Assembly (NCBI GenBank): GCA_035288965.1 | Contig: DATDYQ010000102.1 | Coordinates: 1 to 11,766 of the forward strand | Direction of reading: 5' to 3' | Length of the DNA: 11,766 nucleotides | Origin: DATDYQ01 sp035288965 | GTDB taxonomy: Archaea; Nanobdellota; Nanobdellia; SCGC-AAA011-G17; JAGVZF01 | Shown: piece by piece, positions 1 to 7,216 of the stretch | Layout of the letters: every line of letters starts with the position of its first letter | Numbering within the stretch: the first letter of the stretch is position 1 | Notes under the pieces: model-generated | Databases searched by the model: none | The model's input: only the letters and a program-made list of their open reading frames with translations | What the model was told of the DNA's origin: nothing | Translations under genes and position numbers: made by a program

Positions 1-764
1 CCTTTATTGAAATATTGATCATTAATATAACGAATTACTCCTTTTTCACGTAAAAGTTTTTCTTCTACATTTTTTAAAATTAAAGATTTTTGTTTATCAT
101 TAACAATATTATATGGATAGATTAAAGATAATAAAGCTAAATCTGTTTCTTTAGTTTCTGATTCTTTTGGTAAAAGCAAATTTAATGTTTCTTGTCCTTT
201 TTCTATTAAATGTGATGGAACATAGACCTGATTAGCTATAGCTTTCAATCCAGCTAAACAAGCTCCAACAGAAGATGCATGAATCTCTTCATATTCTTCC
301 CACATTCCATTATCTTTGTCATGCCAATACTCAATTGATTCAAGATAGAAAACAAGTTTTTGTATTATTCTGTAATCATCTAAGTTTCTTAAAACGGGTA
401 ATTTTTTGTCTAGTAATTCAGCTATTTTGAAAAGTAAAGCTCCAATTGCATCATTTTGCTTGTTACCCCACTCTTCATGATATTCTTCTAATGTTTCAGG
501 ATTGTAACGAGCGTGAATATATTGATAAGCGTGTTTTGGTTTTTCTTTAATTGCAAAATTTATTTTATATTCATGTTTTTTTAATATGTCAAGTAAAGCA
601 TGATAAGTTTGAATTGCTTCTTTTACATTTACTATTTCTAGTCCAATTGCGGAATAAATATTATCCCTAAGCCAAGCTTTATTATAAATTGAGCTAGGCG
701 CAGCTATGAAAAGACCGTTTTTTAATCTTAAATTCTTTAATATTTCATATGATATTTGTTTCAT
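1..764 (-). CDS. GH15 / phosphorylase-kinase-like glycoside hydrolase, N-terminal 254 residues (partial)
   Basis: The frame is open from ATG 764 to the window edge with no stop, so the C-terminus is missing. Recognisable motifs are YNKAWLRDNIYSAIGLE (27-43), EEWGNKQNDAIGALLF (97-112) and YWHDKDNGMWEEYEEIHASS (146-165). These match the alpha/alpha-toroid repeats of glycoside hydrolase family 15 and the related phosphorylase kinase regulatory subunits. In GH15 enzymes the general acid Glu lies in a D-x-G-x-W-E motif, so Glu156 or Glu157 is the likely equivalent; the catalytic base would lie beyond the edge. The probable role is hydrolysis of an alpha-glucan or trehalose-like substrate in the cytoplasm, since no signal peptide is seen. 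The start is supported by an ATGA overlap with the stop of the upstream 75-aa gene. The family call is firm; substrate and activity are not determinable from this half. Confidence 0.75.
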   Translation of the reverse strand, partial: MKQISYEILKNLRLKNGLFIAAPSSIYNKAWLRDNIYSAIGLEIVNVKEAIQTYHALLDILKKHEYKINFAIKEKPKHAYQYIHARYNPETLEEYHEEWGNKQNDAIGALLFKIAELLDKKLPVLRNLDDYRIIQKLVFYLESIEYWHDKDNGMWEEYEEIHASSVGACLAGLKAIANQVYVPSHLIEKGQETLNLLLPKESETKETDLALLSLIYPYNIVNDKQKSLILKNVEEKLLREKGVIRYINDQYFNK

Positions 765-988
765 ATTGTTGAAAATTCTTTTCTAAAAAATTCTGTTCTA
801 CTCATAACTGTTGATGTTAACCTTACTAATTCCTTTTGTGAAATCTCTCCAAATATTGCTCTAGATGACAAGTCAGATAACTCTAAACTTTCTACACACT
901 CAATATACATACGCATAGACTTAAAAGGATCCTTATGATCAGCTATCCAATATGGTTTAAGATCTGTTAATATGTTATATTTTGTCAT
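761..988 (-). CDS. 75-aa conserved-looking protein of unknown function, coupled to the GH15 gene
   Basis: I do not recognise this small soluble protein. It has no membrane segment or signal peptide and contains a central stretch rich in Glu, Leu and Ser (ECVESLELSDLSSRA) likely to be helical. It is real rather than a chance frame: the ATG at 988 is preceded by a near-perfect AAGGAGG Shine-Dalgarno (995-1001) at good spacing and by a TATA box about 40 nt upstream of the start codon. Its TGA overlaps the ATG of the glycoside hydrolase as ATGA. That arrangement implies a two-gene transcript with coupled translation, so it may act with the hydrolase, but the function is unknown. Confidence 0.75.
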   Translation of the reverse strand: MTKYNILTDLKPYWIADHKDPFKSMRMYIECVESLELSDLSSRAIFGEISQKELVRLTSTVMSRTEFFRKEFSTI

Positions 989-994
989 TTTTAG

Positions 995-1001
995 CCTCCT
1001 T
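995..1001 (-). promoter_or_regulatory. Strong ribosome binding site of the 75-aa gene
   Basis: On the minus strand this reads AAGGAGG, six nucleotides before the ATG at 988. It fixes the start of the 75-aa protein and is the closest to consensus of any RBS in the window. Confidence 0.8.
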
Positions 1002-1027
1002 AAGCGTATTTTAACTATATTCTTTAG

Positions 1028-1035
1028 TATATAAA
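1028..1035 (-). promoter_or_regulatory. TATA box of the 75-aa/GH15 transcript
   Basis: The minus strand reads TTTATATA here, about 40-47 nt upstream of the ATG at 988. Archaeal initiation about 25 nt downstream of the box would give a short leader containing the AAGGAGG site. Assigned by position and consensus only. Confidence 0.5.
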
Positions 1036-1072
1036 TCTTTCTCTTTTGTTACTACTTATAAGTGCTATAAAA

Positions 1073-1088
1073 CCGAAAGGTTTATAAA
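1073..1088 (+). promoter_or_regulatory. Strong BRE/TATA promoter for the small-gene pair
   Basis: CCGAAAGG followed directly by TTTATAAA is close to the archaeal BRE-plus-TATA consensus. Initiation about 25 nt downstream would fall near 1108-1112, leaving at most a leader of roughly ten nucleotides before ATG 1120, just enough to include GGTGA (1110-1114). This is the best-formed promoter in the window, which suggests the two tiny genes are well expressed. Confidence 0.65.
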
Positions 1089-1119
1089 GGAGTATATCTT
1101 ACTAATTTTGGTGAAAATT

Positions 1120-1266
1120 ATGGAAGACGGATATCATACACATGCTGGAATATATAACCCATTTGACCAGTTAAACGAGCATCATGGACATGATACTAGA
1201 ATGTATAGTGCTTCAGAATCTGATGCGTTTGATTTAATGCAATATAGAAAAAGGAGAGCTTTGTAA
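1120..1266 (+). CDS. 48-aa His- and Asp-rich small protein, unknown function
   Basis: Translation from ATG 1120 begins MEDGYHTHAGIYNPFDQ and ends YRKRRAL. It carries five histidines in its first half (H-T-H, then H-H-G-H), acidic residues, and a basic C-terminal tail; there is no membrane segment. GGTGA at 1110-1114 sits five nucleotides before the ATG, and a strong promoter lies immediately upstream. An in-frame GTG at 1111 would add three residues and could serve a leaderless transcript. The next gene starts 1 nt after its stop. The His cluster could bind a metal, but that is speculation. I do not recognise a family. Confidence 0.6.
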   Translation: MEDGYHTHAGIYNPFDQLNEHHGHDTRMYSASESDAFDLMQYRKRRAL

Positions 1267-1267
1267 A

Positions 1268-1429
1268 ATGTGTGGAACAGAAGACTCGTATGCTCTAAAA
1301 AGAGAAGGAATTAATCCTGATATGTACGCTCTTTATGTACCTGGAAGAGAAATAAGTTCACTTAATTTGGTATATCAAAATGCTAATTCGTTTTCTGAAA
1401 ATTATAGAAGAGGAAGAAGAGAAGATTAA
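1268..1429 (+). CDS. 53-aa small protein, unknown function
   Basis: Translation from ATG 1268 begins MCGTEDSYALKREGINPDMY and ends in the basic tail NYRRGRRED. It starts 1 nt after the stop of the 48-aa gene, with AAGGAGAG about ten nucleotides upstream inside the end of that gene, so the two form one transcript. Like its neighbour it is rich in Tyr, Glu/Asp and Arg with an Arg-rich C-terminus, suggesting a related role. There is no membrane segment or recognised domain. Its stop lies two nucleotides from the stop of the convergent pilus operon on the other strand. Confidence 0.55.
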   Translation: MCGTEDSYALKREGINPDMYALYVPGREISSLNLVYQNANSFSENYRRGRRED

Positions 1430-1431
1430 TT

Positions 1432-2424
1432 TTATTTAAATACAAACAAGTCACCAAGTAAACTACTAACTGTAAATCTTACTAAAAGAAATATACCAAC
1501 TGACATTAATGTTATTAGGGGCATATATCTAAGTCCTTCTTTGGCTGATCCTTTAGATATTAATCCTATAATCATAGAACCAAAAATTGAACTTGTTATT
1601 AAAGAGAAAATTGCATAATTGATTACAAATGAAGTAGATATTGAAACTTGATGTAGGGCTATTGGTATTTTGTTTGCATAATCGCCTTCTGGAAGTTGAA
1701 TGTTAGCTAGATTTTGAGTTAAAACTTGAATTAAGAAGGATGATAATCCGAATAACATTGGAGCTCCAGCTGTAATTGCTATAAATATAAAGATAACATA
1801 TAGTAAAACATTAGATTTAACTTTTTCTTCTACTAAACGTTGATTTCTCAGATTAGAGGAAGTTTCGTCTAATAAATCAGCTAATGAACCTCCGGCTTTT
1901 AATCCAGTTGTTATTAAATACATTGTTTTTTCCACCCTATCTGATGGGATTCTTTTAGTTAATGCAAGTAAAGAATCTTCTATATCTCTTCCAGAGGCTA
2001 TTTCCTTTCCTACCCTGTTTATTTCAACTTGAAACGGACCAAATTCTTCTCTAGCAGATAAAAGCAAGGCTGCGTCTGTTGTTAATCCTGCTCTTAAATT
2101 ACTCGACATTAGTTGTAAAGCGTCAGGAAGTATTATTTCAATTTGTCTAACTTTTTTATCTGCCTTAAGTGTTAACCAAGAGTATATTGCAATCTGGAAT
2201 ATAATAAAATATGCTGGAATTTGAAAGTATAATTTCCATTTAAATGCTAAATATAGATAAATTGAAAGGGCTATTGCCAAGCCGATGCCAAAAAAGATTA
2301 TAAAACCGATAAAACTTTCAATATCTATATGATAACCAAGAAATTTTAAGATAGCAGAATAACTATCTCTAACTTTTTTAGGATATAATTTTGCAAATAT
2401 TGCATAATTTATTTTTAATTTCAT
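1432..2424 (-). CDS. Type II secretion system F (TadC/ArlJ-like) membrane protein, second platform subunit
   Basis: A 330-aa inner-membrane platform protein for type IV pilus assembly. Hydrophobic segments lie near residues 40-60, 65-85, 205-232, 262-290 and 300-322. The cytoplasmic T2SSF domain spans about 97-230, with the family signatures PDALQLMSSNLRAGL (100-114) and TTGLKAGGSLADLLDE (172-187). It holds a single T2SSF domain, like bacterial TadB/TadC, rather than the duplicated form of PilC/GspF. It is the last gene of the operon and starts one nucleotide after the stop of the other T2SSF gene, so the two are probably made together and pair as a heterodimer that couples to the ATPase. No strong RBS is visible before the ATG, only GGGTTAAAATG, which fits translational coupling. 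Bacterial T2SS is unlikely given the archaeal prepilins upstream. Confidence 0.88.
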   Translation of the reverse strand: MKLKINYAIFAKLYPKKVRDSYSAILKFLGYHIDIESFIGFIIFFGIGLAIALSIYLYLAFKWKLYFQIPAYFIIFQIAIYSWLTLKADKKVRQIEIILPDALQLMSSNLRAGLTTDAALLLSAREEFGPFQVEINRVGKEIASGRDIEDSLLALTKRIPSDRVEKTMYLITTGLKAGGSLADLLDETSSNLRNQRLVEEKVKSNVLLYVIFIFIAITAGAPMLFGLSSFLIQVLTQNLANIQLPEGDYANKIPIALHQVSISTSFVINYAIFSLITSSIFGSMIIGLISKGSAKEGLRYMPLITLMSVGIFLLVRFTVSSLLGDLFVFK

Positions 2425-2425
2425 T

Positions 2426-3313
2426 TTAACCCATTAAAGCTGGACGTTTTGATCTTATTAAACCAATAAACATTATCTGGAAAAAGAGTACAAGCAAAAA
2501 CATTCCAAGGAATATTAATTTAGTGACTTTTTCTTGTAATGAAATAAAAGATGATATTATTATTATGAATGTAATCCCTAATGAAGGCATGATGACTGCC
2601 ATTAACATATAAAACATAGCTAATGGATTAAGTTCGGAACCATATTTTTGAATTGAAATAATCTGCTCTTCTGATAAGGCTCTAGTTACTTCCTTTAGAA
2701 CTTTTGCAATATCTCCTCCTGCTTTTAATCCATTTGTTATCTGCCATATTGTTCTTCTAAAGAATATTGATGGATTGTTTAATGCTATCTCATCTAATGC
2801 AATAATAGCATCTTCTCCGGCTGAGATTTTCTTTACTGCTTTTTTGAATTCTAATGACAATTCTCCATAATTCGAGTTTGCTATAGCAACTAAAGTTTCA
2901 AATAAAGGAACTCCTGAGTTAATTTGAATAAGAATATTTTGTAATGCGGGCATCAAATTAACTTCAATACTTCTTGTTCTTTTTGAGGATATTAATTTCG
3001 GATAGTATAATTGTTGGAAAAAGCCGAATAAAGTGAATACAATCGCTATCGATAATGAAAACAAATAGGGATGATTATTCTGAAGCTTAAGTAAAAATAT
3101 TAATGATAAAAATAATATCAAGAAAAAGAAGATTAATGATGAAACTATACAAGAGGCTACATATTCTCTACCATTTAATCCAGCTTCTGCATATCTTAAC
3201 TGTAAATCTATTTCAGGCAAACCTTTTTTTAATTTCTCACCTATACCTTGCAATGGTTTGGACCATCTTTTAAGGATAACTACAGGTAGTATGGAAAATG
3301 GTATTCTTATCAT
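2426..3313 (-). CDS. Type II secretion system F (TadB-like) membrane protein, first platform subunit
   Basis: A 295-aa single-domain T2SSF protein. Membrane segments are predicted near 53-77, 84-104, 230-257 and 264-285; the cytoplasmic domain is about 118-228 with the signature QITNGLKAGGDIAKVLKEV (191-209), closely paralleling the same motif in the next gene. The N-terminal 30 residues are basic and somewhat hydrophobic. The ATG overlaps the TGA of the ATPase gene as ATGA (3310-3313). Order ATPase, T2SSF, T2SSF matches tadA-tadB-tadC and the equivalent archaeal pilus loci. The protein should sit in the cytoplasmic membrane and, with the next gene's product, form the platform through which pilins are extracted from the membrane. 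Confidence in family is high; the exact pilus subtype is less certain. Confidence 0.88.
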   Translation of the reverse strand: MIRIPFSILPVVILKRWSKPLQGIGEKLKKGLPEIDLQLRYAEAGLNGREYVASCIVSSLIFFFLILFLSLIFLLKLQNNHPYLFSLSIAIVFTLFGFFQQLYYPKLISSKRTRSIEVNLMPALQNILIQINSGVPLFETLVAIANSNYGELSLEFKKAVKKISAGEDAIIALDEIALNNPSIFFRRTIWQITNGLKAGGDIAKVLKEVTRALSEEQIISIQKYGSELNPLAMFYMLMAVIMPSLGITFIIIISSFISLQEKVTKLIFLGMFLLVLFFQIMFIGLIRSKRPALMG

Positions 3314-4824
3314 AGTTTTAATACCTTGTCAGGGTTTTCGTTTTTGGATGCTACTTTTGTAACAAAATTAGAATCAACATAATACTCTTTCATTATTTTT
3401 CCAACGCTTTCAACATCTCTTATGTCATGTTTAACCAGCCAATTTAATATCATTTCTTTATTTTTAATATCCTTTTCAATTTCAGATTGGCTCAATCCAG
3501 TATGACGTGAAAGTTCTTCAAATAGCTTTATTGGAACATTGTGTTGAATAAAGCTATCTGTAGTTGGTTTATATCTAAATAATAAATTGGCTGAGACATG
3601 TGCTTTTCCAGATTCTTCATTACCAACAAACTCTCCAAGTTGAAATAATTTTCTTATTCCTGTTCTTCTATCTCTGAACATAACTGCATTTAAATCAACA
3701 GCTTGCAATAGATTTTCAGCAACTTCTATTGGTGGATTTATCAGTCTTTGCAAAGTTTCTTGAATTGAATTTGCGTGAACCGTACCAAATATTGCATGAC
3801 CAGTATGCATTGCCTCAAATAAAACTTCTGCATCAATCTTTCTTCTAATCTCTCCAAGAACAATCCTATCTGGGCGCATTCTTAAGGAATTTACTAACAA
3901 GTCAAGCATTCTAATCTCTCCCTTTCCTTCTGGGTTTGGAAGTCTTGTTACCATAGGACACCAATACAAGAAAGATGGTAATTGAAGTTCTCTAGTATCT
4001 TCTATGGAAACTATCCTTTGATTTGGTGGAATAAATGGCATACAAATATTTAAGAAACTTGTTTTTCCAGATGCTGTTCCTCCTGAAATTAAAACATTAA
4101 GTTCATATTGTGTTGCAATCCATATTAATGCCATTATATATGAAGATGCTGTTTTGTTTTTTACGAAATCTGTAACTGTCCAAGGATCACGTGCAAATTT
4201 TCTTATTGTAATTGTATTACCTTTAGTTGATATTGGATAAAGAATTGCATTTGCTCTATCTCCAGTAATTAGTTGAGCATCTAATAAGGGATTTAATGTT
4301 GTTATCTGTCTTCCAACTCTTCTTGCAATTATATTAGCATAATTATTTATTTGGCTTTCATCTTTTACATAAAGATTTGTTTCCATCCAACCATATTTCT
4401 TATGATATATTCTTAATGGCTCAGATGATGTGTTAATAACAATCTCTTCTATCCAAGCATCATTTAGAATAAATTCTATATCGCCCAGTCCAAGCATCTT
4501 CCTTATTAGTTCTCCTATTAAAATACTCTTAGTTGCTGAACCTATTGTTGGAATTTTCGCTGTTAATATTATATCTGCTTTTTCCTTGAATTTCTTTTTT
4601 AGTTCATCTATAACTTTTGGATCAAGGATTTCTTTGCTTGTGACTTGGACTTCTATAATTAATTCATCTCTTACATCTTCTATTAAGGCAGAAGTTGCTG
4701 GAGTAAATCTGAAAACCTGGACTTCGTATTTTAGTATACTTCCCATTCCTCCAGTTATCAAAATGTCTGTTTCTATATCATCTACTTTTACCTTATACTT
4801 TTCTATTGTCTTTTTTTCCGGCAT
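3310..4824 (-). CDS. Type IV pilus / secretion ATPase (TadA/ArlI/VirB11-like)
   Basis: A 504-aa cytoplasmic ATPase that powers pilus assembly. All core motifs are intact: Walker A GGTASGKT (248-255, Lys254), Asp box VSIEDTREL (272-280), Walker B RIVLGEIR (320-327, Glu325) and His box GHAIFGTVHANS (342-353). The N-terminal 110 residues form the archaeal-type domain that precedes the helical region before the RecA-like fold. Residues after 400 form a C-terminal extension of about 100 residues with helical, charged segments. Length is normal for archaeal pilus ATPases. The start at 4824 lies inside the preceding gene, giving a 32-nt overlap; no internal start fits better because the conserved N-terminal domain begins almost at once. 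The two T2SSF partners follow immediately, the first through ATGA. The absence of archaellum-specific genes argues for an adhesion or Tad-like pilus rather than an archaellum. Confidence 0.93.
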   Translation of the reverse strand: MPEKKTIEKYKVKVDDIETDILITGGMGSILKYEVQVFRFTPATSALIEDVRDELIIEVQVTSKEILDPKVIDELKKKFKEKADIILTAKIPTIGSATKSILIGELIRKMLGLGDIEFILNDAWIEEIVINTSSEPLRIYHKKYGWMETNLYVKDESQINNYANIIARRVGRQITTLNPLLDAQLITGDRANAILYPISTKGNTITIRKFARDPWTVTDFVKNKTASSYIMALIWIATQYELNVLISGGTASGKTSFLNICMPFIPPNQRIVSIEDTRELQLPSFLYWCPMVTRLPNPEGKGEIRMLDLLVNSLRMRPDRIVLGEIRRKIDAEVLFEAMHTGHAIFGTVHANSIQETLQRLINPPIEVAENLLQAVDLNAVMFRDRRTGIRKLFQLGEFVGNEESGKAHVSANLLFRYKPTTDSFIQHNVPIKLFEELSRHTGLSQSEIEKDIKNKEMILNWLVKHDIRDVESVGKIMKEYYVDSNFVTKVASKNENPDKVLKL

Positions 4825-5869
4825 TTTCTATTGTTAATGATCTTAGTAATGGTTCAGAGATTGCTGGGTAGAATATTTTTATTAGATTATGGTCTTCCAG
4901 TATCTTTGCCCATTCTTTTATTTTTTCTTGAGTAACATTAAATACCTTGGCTGCTTGCGTTAATGAAACAACTCCATTTTCATTAACAAGTTCAAGTAAT
5001 GAGTCTAATTCTGTTTCTGTTTGTTTTAATTGATGTAATTGAATGTTAAGATGTTTTTTTGCTCTCAATATAACTTCTTCTTTATGCTCTTGTGACGTTT
5101 TTATTTTTTTAAGTTTTGATTTTTTAATTGTTATCAGTATTATTAATATAACAATTAAGAATACTAAAATTATTGATATTAATATTACAGGAGATATTTT
5201 TGTTGTTATATTTAATAAACTTCTTTGTTTTATGAATAAATAAGCAAGAATTAATAGGAATATAATTAAAGTAATGAATAATGGCGCTTTTTTGTTTTTT
5301 GTTTTTTCTTGTGGTTTTATTTCTTTTGGAATTATTTTCTTTTCATGTTTCTCTTCAGATGATTTAATCTTAATTTTAATCATAGATTGGAAGAACATTA
5401 TAACCCCTATCAATGCTATTGCGCTTCCAATTATTACTAAAAATTTGAACAGAGGTTTGTAGAAAAAAGAAAATCCGATAATAATTACTCCTATAAAAAA
5501 TATTATCTCTGATATTAATGTCATAATTATATTCTTATCTTTTTTAGTTTCCTCAATTTGCTTTTTATGTTTAAATAATTCAAGAAATTTATTTTCATGG
5601 CCTTTATGCTCTATATGTTTTTGATCTTTTTGTTTCAAAAAAGAAAAAAAGTTATGTTTTTTATTTTCTTTTGGAGGTTCATATTTTGAAATTTCTGGTT
5701 TTTTTTGTGGTGTAAATTCTTCTTTAATATTTTCTATAAGATTTGTGCCAAACAGATTATTAAAAGTATGATGAATTGTCTTTGGTTTAGTAAATATCCT
5801 TTTCTTAAATTTAATATTTTTATGTTTTATAATATGATGAGCTTTCCCACTATTCACCTTCTTTTTCAT
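4793..5869 (-). CDS. Four-TM membrane protein with C-terminal winged-helix-like domain, pilus operon
   Basis: I recognise no named family. The 358-aa product has three parts. Residues 1-112 are Lys/His-rich and probably disordered (KKxH-type repeats). Then come two hydrophobic hairpins, about 114-136 with 140-160 and 196-214 with 226-248, joined by a Lys-rich loop. Residues 285-345 look like a winged helix: helices around LDSLLELVNENGVVSLTQAA and KIKEWAKILEDHNLIKIFY, the usual helix-turn-helix-wing pattern. Predicted topology puts both ends in the cytoplasm. It overlaps the ATPase start by 32 nt, so it is likely made with the ATPase and may be an ATPase-docking or regulatory subunit rather than a DNA binder; winged helices also mediate protein contacts. 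No clear RBS precedes ATG 5869, and no other Met occurs before residue 116. The gap upstream is 64 nt. Confidence 0.8.
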   Translation of the reverse strand: MKKKVNSGKAHHIIKHKNIKFKKRIFTKPKTIHHTFNNLFGTNLIENIKEEFTPQKKPEISKYEPPKENKKHNFFSFLKQKDQKHIEHKGHENKFLELFKHKKQIEETKKDKNIIMTLISEIIFFIGVIIIGFSFFYKPLFKFLVIIGSAIALIGVIMFFQSMIKIKIKSSEEKHEKKIIPKEIKPQEKTKNKKAPLFITLIIFLLILAYLFIKQRSLLNITTKISPVILISIILVFLIVILIILITIKKSKLKKIKTSQEHKEEVILRAKKHLNIQLHQLKQTETELDSLLELVNENGVVSLTQAAKVFNVTQEKIKEWAKILEDHNLIKIFYPAISEPLLRSLTIENAGKKDNRKV

Positions 5870-5933
5870 ATTAATGAATAGCGAAAAGTTATTTATTAAA
5901 CTCTTGTATTAATCTTAAAATAGTAAATTAAAT

Positions 5934-6770
5934 TTATGGATAAAGTGTTATTGTACTTCTTCTTTTTACATTTAATTGAGGAATATCCATAGAAAGTATT
6001 GATTCAGGATAAGTAACAAAGATTGTCTTCTGCGCAAATGTACCTGATTGATCAAGTTTTATCTTTGTTGATATTGTTATCTGACTATTATCTAAATTTC
6101 CGATGAGCAATAATTGCGGATTGTCAAAATATAAGGTGGTTTTTTTATTTCCGCCAGATTTTATAGTTATCATATTCGGTTTTGTTGCATCTATATTTGT
6201 TAATGGAACAGAACATGATGTACTCCCTGATCCTGTTGCAGTTAGTTGTATTGGGAATGTTCCAGAAGTTAATACTGTATCGCATGATGAGATACTGTAA
6301 GAAGTTGTTATTGTTATTGTATATCCTTTGAGGTTTAATTCTTGAGGGATAATTGAAATATTTCTATTTGCAAAATCATGATTATATAAAATTAAATTGG
6401 GATAAATCAATAGAGGTAGAGTGGTTTTTATTGGATTTAAATCCAAAGTTGTGTCTGTAAATGAAGATTCAATATGTGTCTTAAAATTTTGCATAGCTGT
6501 ATTAAATGAAGTGATATCATTAGGGATATTTTCTGTAATTGTTATTGAATCAACTTCAGTTGATGTTATTGTTATTAATGAATGCGAGTTAAATATCTCT
6601 TTTGCTGATGTTTCTATAGATGAGGAAAGTGTATTAATCCTGTCAAGACTACTGATTTCTACTGCACGCTTGCTTGATGATGCAGTAAAAGAATAAAGAA
6701 ATAATGAAAGTGTAAGTATTAAAAAGGCTAATGTAAAAAATGTTATTGTGAATGCGAAGCCTTTTTTCAT
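5934..6770 (-). CDS. Pilin-like membrane-anchored protein without the +5 glutamate (putative minor/tip pilin)
   Basis: The preferred start is ATG 6770, giving 278 aa, because it overlaps the TGA of the upstream gene as ATGA; in-frame ATGs at 6779 and 6800 would lengthen it inside that gene. The N-terminus is MKKG followed by FAFTITFFTLAFLILTLSLF, a prepilin-like basic start, Gly and one hydrophobic helix, but with no acidic residue in the first 20 positions after the Gly. The rest is a Ser/Thr/Ile-rich beta-type extracellular domain ending in a basic patch (VKRR). Two cysteine motifs (SSCDTV and STSCSVPL) could form a disulfide. In type II secretion the tip pseudopilin GspK lacks the same glutamate, so a tip or initiator role is a reasonable inference. 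It is the fifth pilin-like gene in the run. Confidence 0.75.
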   Translation of the reverse strand: MKKGFAFTITFFTLAFLILTLSLFLYSFTASSSKRAVEISSLDRINTLSSSIETSAKEIFNSHSLITITSTEVDSITITENIPNDITSFNTAMQNFKTHIESSFTDTTLDLNPIKTTLPLLIYPNLILYNHDFANRNISIIPQELNLKGYTITITTSYSISSCDTVLTSGTFPIQLTATGSGSTSCSVPLTNIDATKPNMITIKSGGNKKTTLYFDNPQLLLIGNLDNSQITISTKIKLDQSGTFAQKTIFVTYPESILSMDIPQLNVKRRSTITLYP

Positions 6771-7216
6771 TTTAACCATATCCAGTATCTTGATGAACAA
6801 TATTTTTCTTGGGTTGTATCAGCATTTGCTATTATAAATATTCTTGTACCGCTAAACACATCTTTATCTGTTGGAGTTATACTTCCAGCTGTAACTGTTT
6901 GTTCTGTTCCTGCAGGGTATATTTTACATTTTATAGATATTGAAATATCATAATTGGATGGAATTAAAGTCTGAATAGCTGTATTAATTGTAGCTTGGTT
7001 AAGAGTTTGCAAAGTTCCCTGTTCATCTAAAATTTTTATAATATCATCTCCATATTTATTTGTTTGAACATCTATGGATGATGCTTGACTTCCAAGAATT
7101 ACATAAATGTTTGCCATTGAAAGCATAAAAACTACTATGATTAATGCAAAGGTTGCATCCATCGAAAAGATGAAACCTTTATTTCCAAAACGTGAATTTA
7201 ACTTTGACAACTTCAT
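6767..7216 (-). CDS. Minor pilin-like protein, 149 aa
   Basis: The N-terminus has basic residues, then NKG (12-14) followed by FIFSMDATFALIIVVFML, a class III-like signal with one hydrophobic helix. If cut after Gly14, the acidic residue (Asp20) is at +6 rather than the usual Glu at +5. The extracellular part of about 105 residues contains two cysteines (97 and 140) and a C-terminal aromatic end (RYWIWLK). Its start lies 38 nt inside the preceding gene and its stop overlaps the next ATG as ATGA, so it is tightly locked into the pilus operon. Similar K-G-F-x-F-S-x-D-A starts are common in archaeal pilin clusters. A minor pilin or pseudopilin role is inferred from N-terminus and context; no named family is assigned. 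Confidence 0.75.
   Translation of the reverse strand: MKLSKLNSRFGNKGFIFSMDATFALIIVVFMLSMANIYVILGSQASSIDVQTNKYGDDIIKILDEQGTLQTLNQATINTAIQTLIPSNYDISISIKCKIYPAGTEQTVTAGSITPTDKDVFSGTRIFIIANADTTQEKYCSSRYWIWLK

Noticed and set aside
1066..1086. Inverted repeat TATAAAACC-GAAA-GGTTTATA resembling a GNRA hairpin
   Set aside because: It coincides exactly with a BRE/TATA promoter and lies upstream of the expected transcript start, so it would not be in RNA; the symmetry is best explained by the promoter elements.
4799..4834. Direct repeat of TTTTCTATTGT around the ATPase start
   Set aside because: Only 11 nt in AT-rich overlapping coding DNA; no duplication of the intervening sequence is visible.
4430..5462. 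Long open frames on the plus strand opposite the ATPase and the four-TM gene
   Set aside because: They are shadows of strongly supported minus-strand genes, with no RBS and biased Ser/Ile/Phe composition.
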